From the NCBI GenBank assembly GCA_051294375.1, contig CM119263.1:3858940-3922939 (forward strand): a stretch of DNA of 64,000 nucleotides, written 5' to 3'. Positions 1-11,995 of the stretch are shown one piece after another. The position numbers and the translations under genes were made by a program. Position 1 is the stretch's first letter; each line of letters opens with the position of its first letter. A model generated the notes under the pieces. It saw nothing but the letters and a program-made list of their open reading frames with translations, did no database searches and had not been told where the DNA came from. Source of the stretch: Paraspadella gotoi. Its lineage: Eukaryota; Chaetognatha.

Positions 1-73
1 ATTGTTATTGTTATTATCATTATTATTATTATTTGTTTGATCTTGCGCTGACAAGAACGAAATATTTCGGCCA

Positions 74-804
74 ATGTCAACAGCAAATGTCTATGTCTAT
101 GTCAATAATGACATAGACGACGACATCAACAACAACATCAATGAAAACAAGATAGGCAACAACAACAACAACATTAATCTCTCCTCAGGCGAAAACGACT
201 ACTGTTGCTCCTTCTGCGACCAAAAGTTTCAACATCCGAACCCATTGAAGGCGCATCTTCTTTATCGCTGCAGCGGCGCCGGCCTTTTTCCGCCGGCGCC
301 GCAACCCGCCTCGCATCCGGCGCCGCATTCAGCGCCGCAGCCGGCCGATTTTCGCGCGGTGGCTTCCCTCGCGACTCCGGCCTCGACATCCGTCGGCCAC
401 AGGGTCCTTCAGCCCAAGCCCGTTCGGCTGCGGCCGGGGCAGGCGCGCCCTTCCGCCGATGGGATCGTCGACGTGCGTCCCTTCGCTCCTCCTCTTCCTC
501 CTCTTCCTCCCTTCCCCCTCGATTCTCCTCCTCTTCCTCTTCACCTTAACAACCCCTTTCGGCCTCCTCTTCCTCCTCCTTCCATCTTCTCTTACCCACC
601 TCATTTAATTCCTTACCTTCCCTACTTTTCCAGCCCCATGTTTCTCCGGTTTTTCGAGATGCAGGTGAGTTAATTATTCCAGTTATTATTAAAATTAATA
701 TAATTAGTATTTAATTGTTTATAATTAGTAATTAGTAGGAAACGCTACTATTATAATTAGTCTCCTAATAATTCATTAAATGTGTATCATATTATATGTA
801 TCTG

Positions 805-899
<95 letters not shown>

Positions 900-1192
900 C
901 ATTAAAATTAACAAAAATAGTACAATATATACACAATACAATATGAATAATAATAAAAATGATACAAACTTTAATACCAAAATAATAGTACTATTAAATA
1001 ATAAATTACAATTTAGGCAGCGGCGTCGGCAGCAGCTTCTGCGTCGGCAGCGTCGGCGCCGTCCGCAATGCAGGCAGAGTCGACAGCAAAAGCAGCGTCG
1101 GCAGCGACGGCAGCGTCGGCTGCGTCGAGTGAACTTAGTCCAAAAGAGGAAATCGAAACGTCGACTGGAACAAATTTTAACTTTAAAATAGG

Positions 1193-1283
<91 letters not shown>

Positions 1284-2327
1284 GATTGATTGATTGATTG
1301 ATTGATTGATAGATGGTTACTTATTTATAATTTACGTTAAAACTGTTAAATAACGTATAGACAGAATAATAAAAAAATGATAGGAAATTGTAATCGGGTA
1401 GTCAGATAATGGTAAAAACGAATATAGTTTTTTTCTCCTACCTTTCGCTTTATCTTTTGATTGTATACGATTTATATAAACTCTAAGATTAATTGAATTA
1501 TCCTGACAGATTTGATTTGTGTTAGAAGCTTTTTTTTTAAAATAAAAGATCGCTTTCTCATCTTTTATGAGAAGTTTTGTTTATGATTGAAGATGTGTTG
1601 TAAATATTTTTCTGTTCTTTATCAGAACAAATGTTTTTTAAATGATTGACCGACCAAATTGAATTTTAGAGTTCGGGTCTGCTACTTTAATTAAAATGTT
1701 CAAACTAGGCCATGGTTAATTGGACGGTGGGCCTTTAGACAACGTATTATGAAACTACTGTGTAGTCCTCGTTTGTTATTCAAAGTTTTCACACTATGAT
1801 GGCGTTTGGGAGATTTTACTTACCTAATCATGTTTTTTTTTCTTGTAGTGTCAAAGAAATGGACCTTAACGGCTCCAGTTGATAACTAATATCACGTAAT
1901 TTTTCAATTATAAAGTAATCGTTGAATAAATTAAACAATTCTTAGATTTCTTACACTCTTATTGATGTTCCAATAACCCAAAAAAATCATTATGATAATA
2001 AAATCGGACACTGCAATATGCAAATGAGAATAAATCTTGAGTGAATTTGATGATTAAAAAGTGGTTTTGCAATTGATTTCTGATATGTATTCGATTTGTT
2101 TGATTTGTAGGATCCCCCCAATCGATGCTACCTTCCCCAACTCGCCCGCCCTCCGGACACGCTCCTCCTCCTCCTCCTCCTCCTCCTCCTCCTCCTTCCA
2201 TGATGCTTTCCCACATCACAGAGTTTCCCGAGGATCCCGCCGCCTTCGAGAATTTGATATCGAATCTCCCGACGAACCTCAATTATGCAGGTGAGAGGAT
2301 GAGGGGGGGAAGGGGAGGAAAAAGGGG

Positions 2328-2358
<31 letters not shown>

Positions 2359-3373
2359 GAAAAGAAAAGAAAAGAAAAGAAAAGAAAAGAAAAGAAAAGA
2401 AAAGAAAAGAAAAGAAAACACAGATAATGAGGAGAATGCTATGCTATATGCTAGTATAATTTATCCCCTAAGGTCCGATGAGACGCAAAGGCGGTTCGGC
2501 GCCAAAACGACATCCCTGCGTTTATTGCGGAAAACTCTATTCACGAAAATACGGACTCAAAATTCACTTGAGAACTCACACGGTGGGTGAAATTTTTAGG
2601 AACAATGATATGCATCTTCCAATCGCATATTTTTTTCATTTGTTTATTTTTTGGTCAAACTCTCAATGCTCTGTACCTGCTGATGCTCCTGTTCTTTCTT
2701 TCCCAATATTTTTTTTTCCTCCTTTAACTGTTTCTCATTCTAGATCTACAAATGCTTGGTTTAAATGATAAAACCTTTTTTTTTTTTTACAAAAAAACTA
2801 TTTTTTATTAAGCTTAAATTTTTGAACCCGAAGACTGACAGCCCGAATAGCCTTTTGTTCAGTTACATAATTTTAATTTTTTATTTTGTGTGATAATCCT
2901 TTCTTTTTGGTTGTGATGGAGATTAGGAACAGAATTTGATAATTGGCCACAACAATTTGTTTCTGAATGAAACGTACATGTTTCGGCTCTAACTATACCG
3001 TATCTTTTGTTAATTACTGCAAATCTATAAACTTAGATTGAACATACTTACGTACCTACAATTGTACATAAATGAGAACATATCAAAGTCATCCGCGTGT
3101 TTTCATCTCTAGTCCAATCATAAGCGGCCAACCTTTCCCTTTCTCCAGGGCTACAAACCCCTCAAGTGCAAGGTGTGCCTCCGCCCATTCGGCGACCCAT
3201 CCAACCTCAACAAGCACGTCCGCCTCCACACCGAGGGCGACACTCCTTACAAGTGCCTCTACTGCGGAAAGGTTTTGGTCCGACGAAGGGATTTGGAACG
3301 GCACGTCAAGTCCAGACATCCCGAGACATTGGCCAGGGGCGGAGGAAGGAGCAGGACAGGGGTGGTGGAGTGA
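74..3373 (+). CDS. PRDM13: PRDM13-like C2H2 zinc-finger protein (3' part, five exons)
   Basis: Five exons join in phase: up to 664, 1017-1191, 2111-2290, 2473-2582 and 3149-3373 (stop TGA), giving 426 residues from the ATG at 74. That ATG may be internal, because PRDM proteins begin with a PR/SET domain that would lie upstream of the window. Exon 1 holds one finger, CCSFCDQKF to HLLYRC, ending in Cys rather than His, followed by a Pro-rich stretch. Exon 2 is Ala/Ser-rich. Exon 3 has a Pro run. Exons 4 and 5 hold three classical C2H2 fingers, including CVYCGKLYSRKYGLKIH and CGKVLVRRRDLERHVKSRH, which I recognise as the C-terminal finger block of PRDM13. Family knowledge: PRDM13 is a nuclear repressor in neuronal specification. 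The family call rests on memory of these finger sequences. The exon structure is well supported by phase agreement at every junction. Confidence 0.75.
805..899. repeat. (ATT)n microsatellite
   Basis: About 30 uninterrupted copies of the trinucleotide, in the intron between the first two PRDM13-like exons. The Ile-only reading frames it opens on both strands are not genes. Confidence 0.95.
1195..1311. repeat. (GATT)n microsatellite
   Basis: Nearly 30 copies of a tetranucleotide, starting a few bases after the splice donor at 1192. One unit is interrupted (GAAT) near 1281. Confidence 0.95.
1312..2110 (+). other. Intron, AT-rich, no further feature seen
   Basis: AT-rich sequence between the second and third PRDM13-like exons. 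I see no conserved reading frame, RNA gene or repeat in it beyond homopolymer runs. Confidence 0.6.
2331..2418. repeat. (AAAAG)n purine microsatellite
   Basis: About 16 copies of a pentanucleotide, beginning about 40 bases after the donor at 2291 and purine-rich on the sense strand of the PRDM13-like gene. Confidence 0.95.
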
Positions 3374-3620
3374 AAAAGAGTGGAAGATATAAAGGGTATA
3401 GAAATTACATGACGGTATAGAAAAGAAATAGGAAAAAAGATGAGATGAACAAGGGAATGAGATAAGATGAGAAAGGGAAAGAGCTGAGATAAGAAAGGCA
3501 AAAAGAGAGGGATGTTACGAAGCAAACAATAATGTTCACCACGCCGTATTCTACAACGTTCTTTTTTCTGACTGTCTTCATCATTATTCTGTTAATTGGC
3601 TTGTTTTTGTAAAGAGTATG

Positions 3621-3626
3621 AATAAA
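3621..3626 (+). promoter_or_regulatory. Polyadenylation signal of the PRDM13-like gene
   Basis: AATAAA lies 248 bases after the stop codon, on the gene's strand. It is the first canonical hexamer downstream that I noticed. Confidence 0.55.
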
Positions 3627-5280
3627 AAATTAACGAAAGTTTGAACGAAACGCCGGCATGCTTTTTTTAGTCAGTTCTATCTGGAAGGAATTGCAGATAA
3701 AAACAAATTTAGAATATATATGAACTTATATGAACGGTAATATATTTATTACATTAATTAAAGAGTTGAACTTCATTCAACCTGTTCGGACTTTTTTTCA
3801 TTATCTCCATGCATATGCTTGACAAGAATAGTGAGGTTAACAGGTTAACGAACTTTGACTCAAAAAAGACACGGCTAAGAATCTCACCATATCTCACAAG
3901 AGTCATGAAGTATGATTTATTTAGAGATGGATTCTGCCATTCCATAAGTTCAACCCGCATGTAAGCATTACTCTTTCAGGTGTTACCCGGTGGCTCATTG
4001 AGCTCATGCCCAACCCAGTCGCTGCCATGCGGGAAGCGTGAACACGCCCGTAAAACGTCTTGGGGCCTGGAAAACCATCAAGCCTAGTTCCAAGCTCAGG
4101 ACCACACGAAAGAATATTTTTTAACGAACTTCTTAATTATGAGTTAAATATTTTATGAGAGAAGTTAAAACGACAAACTTAGTTTGAAGCAATTCATAAC
4201 ATAAAACGTTGGAGCTAACTTTTGTTTTTATTTTCTCCGAACTTCATCACAAAATTAGTCGCTCCCTCTCTATATTGTGATTAAAAATAGATTTTTAGCG
4301 CAGTTCAAAAGTTTGACTCTCACTGCAATTTAACTAAGACATTATGGCAGCAATAATGATAAAGTAGTAAGTTAACATTTTTTCCTTAACCTAGCAACCA
4401 TTTAAACAATTTCTCGTACAAGAGAATTTTTTTTAAAATAGAAACTCTGTAAGTCATTTGTTTCAGAAACAGTCCATTCATGAATCAACCAGACAGGCAG
4501 TCTTGTTCTGCTGAATGCATTTTTTTAGAGAAAACCTTCGTTAATACTCGTTTGACCAAAAGACTGTTTACTTTCGTCCGAATTTTCGCCAATAAACTTT
4601 GAACGGAAAACTGTATAACCTTGAACGGTGAGTGAACTTTGCCAAAAATCATTAATTTATGCAGTCTCATTATCATATTGCTCTTGGTCGTTTATCACAA
4701 GCTTAAATTATTAATATATTCGGGAGATCAGCTGTTTGAAAAACATTGAACACGAATCCTGGAATTTTAAAGAGAACTTTCTGAGATTAGTTATTAATGA
4801 AGGAAAGCCAAAAAATTCGAAATACTAAAAAATCAAAAATAACGTAAACATATTGTCACAAATTGTCACCACTCTTACAATATTTATGTTAGCAAATACG
4901 CTTTAAATAAGCAAGAAATGTGAGAGACAATAATATTTACAATTGGATTTTAATTCCAAACTTTCAACGCATGCAATCAAAAGATTGGCAAACTTGTTAG
5001 ATATTTGGGATAGATTATTTTGGTTGCCACCATTTACTCTTGAAAAAAGGTGAAAAAAAGTTGAAGATGCATTTAAGGGTATTTGTGGAGAATGTAAAAT
5101 CAACGAAAAATATCTCAAATATTCGTCGGAAATATTCCGACCTGACAAGTAATACCGAAAAAGTCCCACCGTAGTAAACGTAAACTAGATAATTTTTTAT
5201 TCGAAGCCTGGAAAACTCTAAAACGGTAGGACGGGATTGAACACAAATGGAGCTCAATTTAAAAAAAAAAAAATAAATAA
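3627..5280. other. Intergenic, AT-rich
   Basis: Between the PRDM13-like 3' end and the POU6F upstream region. Apart from the SINE-like repeat at 3985-4100, I see only AT-rich sequence and short frames without family resemblance. Confidence 0.6.
3985..4100 (+). mobile_element. SINE-like repeat, copy 1
   Basis: This shares a long body with 49097-49255: a GGTGGCTCA or GGTAGCTCA head, GCTCATGCCCA, TGCGGGAAGCGTGA, a CGGCCGTAAACCGCCTTGG-type core, and a CTCAAGCCTGGTTCCAA end. The second copy also has a box-B-like GGATCGATCCCC. Two dispersed copies with a tRNA-like head fit a SINE. No poly-A tail or target duplication could be fixed. Confidence 0.55.
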
Positions 5281-5309
5281 ATATTGTTAAAATTCTCATA
5301 TTTCCGAGT

Positions 5310-5460
5310 AAATCTGACCGAGGGCTATCGTGGTCATCGTCGTCTTCATCGTCATCGTCGTCGTCATCGTCGTCTTCATCGTCATCGTTGTTGTGGTCTT
5401 AGTCGTTGTTGTTTTCGTCGTCGTCGTCGTCGTCGTTCGTTCGTCTTTGTCGCTCGCTTC
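5310..5460. repeat. CGT/CAT-rich trinucleotide tract
   Basis: Imperfect runs of CGT, CAT and CTT triplets upstream of the POU6F gene. The Arg/His/Ser frames here are repeat artefacts. Confidence 0.8.
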
Positions 5461-5514
5461 CGGAATGTAGTCGGTTCAACCGCCTTAGTTTTCTGTGGGA
5501 ATTGTTAGTGGCAC

Positions 5515-5645
5515 TACAACTGAAAGGCAGCTGCGGCTATGGGCATCTTGAAGGCGGCCGCTGCGGGGCGGCCCTCCGGCAGGGCTGCCGCGGCGGCTCG
5601 GGCCTCTCAAACGCGGAGACACTGAGCATCAGTCCTAAGGTCGGT
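5515..5645 (+). promoter_or_regulatory. GC- and CpG-rich block, possible 5' noncoding exon or promoter of the POU6F gene
   Basis: A short GC-rich island in AT-rich surroundings. It ends in a donor-like AAG|GTCGGT at about 5640 followed at once by a (GA)n tract, the same arrangement seen after proven donors in this window. It lies about 1.6 kb upstream of the POU6F start codon. The role is inferred only. Confidence 0.35.
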
Positions 5646-5647
5646 GC

Positions 5648-5797
5648 AAGAGAGAGAGAGAGGGATAGGGAGAGAGAGAGAAAGAGAGAGACGAGCGCCG
5701 AAGAGCGAGAGAGTGAGGAAGATGAGAGAGGGAGAGGAGAGAGAGAGAGAGATGATGAGAGATGAGAGGGACGACGGAGAAGGAGAGTGAGAAGGCA

Positions 5798-5830
<33 letters not shown>

Positions 5831-5844
5831 TGCAGAACAGAGAG

Positions 5845-5880
<36 letters not shown>

Positions 5881-5890
5881 AGAGAAATCT
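5648..5890. repeat. (GA)n purine tract
   Basis: Interrupted GA dinucleotide repeats. Reading frames of Arg/Glu through it are artefacts. Confidence 0.95.
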
Positions 5891-6117
5891 TGCTATCCTT
5901 CGCTATCCTTCGGTTGGCCGTTCGCGGAGAGAAGAAAGATGGGGAGTAGGCCTGACATCGACTTTCATATAAAATTTAAAAAAAGTTAAAATTTGCAATT
6001 AGTATTTTTCATTGTCCGTTAAAGAATTTTTACATCAATATCTTTAACGGGAAATGGACATTTATTTAATTTCTAGAAAAGTAATTTTTATAAAGTATAA
6101 TGAGTTTGTTTTTGATT

Positions 6118-6118
<1 letters not shown>

Positions 6119-6204
<86 letters not shown>

Positions 6205-6292
6205 GCTCTTCGTCCCCCTACTACCTCCAAGACCATGAAAATCCTTCTTTTCTGTTTTTTTCTCTGCACGCGCATAAAATTCCACCGCTCGA

Positions 6293-6371
<79 letters not shown>

Positions 6372-6372
6372 A
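6119..6372. repeat. (CT)n tracts, two blocks
   Basis: CT repeats at about 6119-6205 and 6297-6372 flank about 90 bases of unique sequence. They are followed by a (CGT)n run at about 6514-6571. Confidence 0.95.
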
Positions 6373-6539
6373 CACACAGCACGCGCGTGAATCCGCTCCG
6401 CCCACCCCACCTCCCCCCTTTTCTCCTAAATCCTTTTTTTCTCTCACGTGATTCAACGAAGAATCCGTCGTGAGTTGAATCCTCTGTTCACCACCGAAGG
6501 CAATTTCCCTTTCTCGTCGTCGTCGTCGTCGTTGTCGTT

Positions 6540-6571
<32 letters not shown>

Positions 6572-7205
6572 AGGCGTCGACCCTTTCCTCCGCTTCGGTT
6601 CTCTATCTTTGTTTTAAATTTTTTTTTTTCACTTTTCTGCAAAAAAGTGAATAATTTTCGTTTTGTGAAAGTCGACTTTTGAATCACGAACGCATTCACA
6701 GTTCTCAAACAACGAAGCTCACTATTGACCTTCGTGTGACGCCGTTACGGTCCGCGTCGGTATATTTTCGCGAATGAGAGACACGCCCATTTCCGCGTCA
6801 AATTCTAAACCGTTTAGAAAAAAACGAAACGAAACAATATACATACAAGAAAATCCCGAGAAAGATAAAAAGATTTAATATTTTTCTTTTTTTTCTACCT
6901 TCAATTTTACACTTTCATATTCACATTTACCTTTGATGTTTACACAAATCATCACTCAATAACAAAACCTATACTCCCTCTTACAGAATCGTTACCTTTT
7001 GTCGACGTCGACCACAAATTGTTAAATCAAATTCTGCCACGCCCATCCTGACGTCGTATCCCTTAGTTCTGAGAGACCCAAACCCCTGACACTTAAAACT
7101 CACCCCCGGCGCCAACAGCGGCGCCCAAACCCTTTCCAACCGACGCCGCCTCGCCCGGCGCTCCTCGCGGGCGACGGCGCCCTCGCTCGGGACGCGTCAT
7201 GAGCG

Positions 7206-10200
7206 ATGGAGGCGCCGGCAGCGCCGCGGGCGAATGAAGGACGGCGCCCCAGCGACGCCGGTCAAGAAGGCGCCTTGAATCACGCCTCACTTCTCAAGCA
7301 GGTGAGGATTGGGATTAGAGAAAGGGAGAGGGGAGAGGGTCAGTTATAGAAGAGAAAAAAATCAATGAATGCGGCGGCAACTTGGTGAGATATAGTTTAT
7401 TAGTGCTTAATATTTGACGAGTGAGTTTGTTCATAGACTCACCAGTCACCACTTGCTGACCTCGGTGAAAAGCAAATTAGGACTAACATGAGGCAGAAAT
7501 ATTCTACAATGCAGGCGTAGTAGTAAATTGCAAAAAAGTAAATAAATAAAAATATGTATAAATATTAAATGAATTCTACTCGAGGCGAAGCTGATGTCAA
7601 TTAGTTTGGGATGATTTAAGTAGGAAATGAAAACTTTCAACCTTGATTTGGATTAGTGATGCTAAGCTATCATCCTTACTACTTTCTCAGTTAAGGTCAA
7701 TGAACCTGAGAGAAAAAATGTTCTGTTCAGAAAATGTCGGAAAAAAAATGGTGAAATATTTATTTATTCAAAATATGTAAACATTTGGACATTAAAAATG
7801 TGAAAAGCAACAAAACTTTATGGGGTGGTTGCCATATTAGTTTTCAAGGTGTTGTCTTTATCGTTACCGCCATTAGGTGCACCTTTTTTTACGTTTATTT
7901 TTTATTCCACAATCGATTCAACAAACAATTTTTACATCGATTTTTATTTAATTTACTAAGAATTCAGCGCCTTACTTCTAGTCCGTTTACCACACCAAAT
8001 TATTTTATACATTGTGAAATTTAACCTAAGATTTTACATCCAATTAGCTTCGTTTTCATCCTATTATTTTACCTAATTTCCTAACAACAAATAAGCTAAC
8101 GATTTCTCCCGCCCTCCACCCAATTAGCTAACTATTTCTCCCACCTTCCAACCAATCAGATAACGATTTCTTCCCCCCTCCAACCAAGCAGCACACAGAT
8201 TATCTTTATTTTCTAGCTAATCAACTAGCAAGTTACCAACCAACCAATAAACAAACAGTTACTCACCCCCAAATTAACCAACGATTTACCCCTATCCCCC
8301 AACCAATCAGCTAACCGTTACTCTCCAACCAATTAGCTAATTTTTACCCTCCAACCAATCAGCAAACTATTCCCCTTACCCTCCAACCAATCAGCAAACG
8401 ATTTTCCTAACCCTCCAACCAATCAGGACCCGATGATTTCCGGTCAAGATTCCGAGGGTGGCGCCGGCCTCTCTGCCTTCGGCGCCAACACAATCGCTTC
8501 CATTCAAGATCAACTCATGGCAGCCGTCGGCTCGTTGCAAGGTAAGTAATTAAAGAGTAAGTTATTAAATCTATAATATAAATATATAATAAATATATCC
8601 ATTCTTTTAATAAACAAGCTTTAACTCCTGACTATCTTTTGAAATCGGTCTAATATACATAATAATTTCATATCAACTCAGGCGGCGCTTCCTACGCTTC
8701 CATCAACAACCTGTTAGGGTCGAACCCGGCGCTTTTTTCGACGGCGCGATCGCAGTCCGGCGTCTCAAGTCAGGTCGACACCCCCCTGAGCCTCCAATCA
8801 CCCGGCGCCGCTCAGCAGACGGCGCCACAAAATCTTCTCGTCTCCAACGGACAAAGTGAGGATAGCCGGGAATTCGGGTTGGGGGCTTTGATTACGATTA
8901 GGGCTTTGCATATGATTAGCCTCTATGACGATTAGGGCTTTGATTACGATTAGGGCTTTGATTAAGATTAGGGCTCTATTACGATTTAGTGCTTTGATAC
9001 GATTAGGGCTTTGATAACGATTAGGGCTTTGATTACGATTAGGGCTTTGATTATGAATTAGGCCTCTATGACGATTAGGGCTTTGATTACGATTAGGGCT
9101 TTGATTACGATTAGGGCTCTGATTACGATTAGGGCTTTTTGATTACGATTTAGCGGCTATTTGATAACGATTAGGGCTTTGATTACGATTAGGGCTTTGA
9201 TTGGGGTAAGGATTGTGACTTTTATTGTGGCTCTGAATCGGGGTTTTTGTTTCGATTTTGATATTGAGGCTTTGATTCCGGATTAGATTGGGTCTTTGAT
9301 GGGTCTTTGACTAGGGCTATGATTGGGGCTCCGATTAGGGCTGTGATAAGTCTTTCATTGGAGGTTTGATTCGAGCTTCTAGGGGCGCTATGATTGGGAC
9401 TCTGATTTTGGTTTTCATTGGTGTTTTGATTGGGGCCCTAATTTGAAGTTTGATTGGGACTTTGGTTGGGGCTTTGATTGGGCTTTGGTTTGTGGCTTGG
9501 ATTAGTGATTGCATTGGTCGATTTTGGAGTTAGTATTGCGGTTGGGATTGGGAATTTGATTATCTAGAAATGTGGCGAAAAGGATAGAATAATTAAAGAA
9601 TAAAAATGAACGTGAATGAATGAAATTTCATCATCGTAAATTCCGATTGCAGATGGAAGCGCTCTTCAGCAATTCGTCATTCCATCGTCGACGTCGAATC
9701 AGCAATTTCAGCAACAGATACAGCAGCAACAGCAACAGTTACAACAACAACTGCAACAGGCTGCCGATCAGCAGCAGCAACAGCAGCAACAACAGCAACA
9801 ACAACAACAGCAGGAACAACAACAACAACAACAACAAGAGGCTCAACAAGAGGAGCAACAGCAGCAAAGTTCGTCGCAACAGCAGCAGCATCAGCAGCAG
9901 CAACAGCAAATCATAACGATTCCGGTGTCGATGGCTGCTGCGGCGGCGGGGAATCAGCAAGTGCAGCTAATCACCTCATCGGGTCAAATAATCACTACGA
10001 CTTTGGCCGGACTGCAGAATTTGGCTGCAGGTGCAGGAGGTCAACCCATCAGTCTCTCCATCTCTGGATCGGGTGAGAAGGAATAAAAGAAATAGAAATA
10101 TGTATGAAATATGTTAAGTGGTGTTGAATAGCGTGAAATGATATAAAAAGCTGCAAAAGGGTAAATTATAAGTTAAAGGTTTTGAAATAATATTTTGTAA

Positions 10201-10395
10201 AATTTTGTGAAATGATTTGAAAAGATTTAGAATAGTGCGAAATTACGTTCAACTATCCGAAAATAAGAAATAAAATTTAAATGTAAGATAATGTACAATG
10301 ATGTAAAATAAATGAAGTTTTAGATTGAATTTTCAAATTTCATCAATGTAGTTGAATCTTTCTTTGTCTTCCTTTTTGCAAATTTCATCCGGAAT

Positions 10396-10434
<39 letters not shown>

Positions 10435-10453
10435 GTCTCTCTCTCTCTCTCTC

Positions 10454-10486
<33 letters not shown>

Positions 10487-11658
10487 GTCACTCTTTTTTC
10501 ATGGCTCAAAACGAATTTAAAATGCATACAAAATCAAAAAAAAAAAAAAAAAATAACCATAAAAATTTGATGAAAAAAAAGCTTTGTCCTCTCATCAAAT
10601 CGGCCGCGCGTTGATCAAGTCTTCGATGCAGCAACCCACTCAGCAGCAACAACAACAGCAACACGACCAACAAAACCTGCAGCAGCACGAAGAGAAGAAA
10701 TTGACGCTGCATCAATCTCCCGTTCAATCCAGCGCCCTCTCTCTCCATCAACAGCAGTTGCCTTTGCAACAACAGCAAACGCTCCAGCAACCGCAGCCGT
10801 CTCAACAACCCCAGCAACCGACGACGAGTCTTTCCGCCGTCGACCCGTCGCATCAACCTCAACAACAACATCATATCTCATTCTCCCAGCAGCCTCAACA
10901 GCCACAGCAACCGCCGAGCCGCGATCGGGAGCTGCTTCCTCCTGAGCCGTCGTCGTCGTCGTCTTCCAAGGAAACTCCCGTCCACTCGTTCGGCGGCGGC
11001 ATCGTCGACCCCGCGCTCATCGCCGCGCCGGTCGACGAAGTCTTCGGCGTCCTTTCCTCCAAACGCGGCGCCTCTCTGCCGCTGCAGCTGACGCATCAGC
11101 AACAGCAGCAGCCCGACGTTCCGTCTTCCTCGTCCGCGGCAGCCGCCGCCGCCGCAGCCGCCGCCGCCGCCGCAGCCATGCTGCAAGTCTCCAAGAACGA
11201 GGAGGCGATTCGGCGGAAGGCGGAAGAGTGCGAAAAGATACAGGATATCCTGGTGGAGATTCAGAAACAGTTCGACAAAAAGAACGAGCAGCTTCACCGA
11301 CTCAAATTGGAGATCGAATTGATTTCTGCGGAAAAGAATAAGAAAGAAACTGAACTAAACGCGGCGAGGCTCAGTCTCTGGGCAGCAATGTCGGGAAGGG
11401 ATTCAGCAGCGGCAGCGCAGCAACAACAACAACAACAGCAGATGCAGCTGTCGCCCGTCGGATCCGCGTTGGTTCCGTACTCGGGGTCCACGTCGACGTC
11501 GTCCTCAGCTGCTTCAGTTGCGGCGGCGGCGCAGAAGCGGCTCAAGCGCGGCGCGCAGCTTTTGTCGCACGGAGAGAGAGGCGGCGGCGGCGGCGGCGAG
11601 GAGCAGGGGAATCTGCACAGCGAGATCGGGGACGACGATGGGGGAACGTTGAGTCAGG

Positions 11659-11701
<43 letters not shown>

Positions 11702-11705
11702 AGAG

Positions 11706-11742
<37 letters not shown>

Positions 11743-11785
11743 TAGAGTGAGAAGAGAAAGAGAGGAGAGAGAGAGAGAGAGAAGA

Positions 11786-11833
<48 letters not shown>

Positions 11834-11952
11834 ACGAAGAGAGGAAGATAGAGAGAGAGAGAGAGAGATAGAGAGATAGAGGTGAGAGGAGAGAGAGAGA
11901 GAGAGAGAGAGAGAAACGAGAAAGAGAAAGAGAGAAGATGGATGAGAGAAAT

Positions 11953-11995
<43 letters not shown>

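Noticed and set aside
5400-6700. Several frames of Arg/Glu or Ser/Leu repeats
   Set aside because: Translations of (GA)n and (CT)n tracts with no conserved domain on either strand. Similar frames near 11514-12008, 23610-24319, 28848-29648, 46704-47269, 51024-51439 and 52547-52955 were rejected for the same reason.
8885-9200. Interstitial telomere repeats
   Set aside because: The period is 18 bases and TTAGGG occurs only once per unit as part of a longer word.
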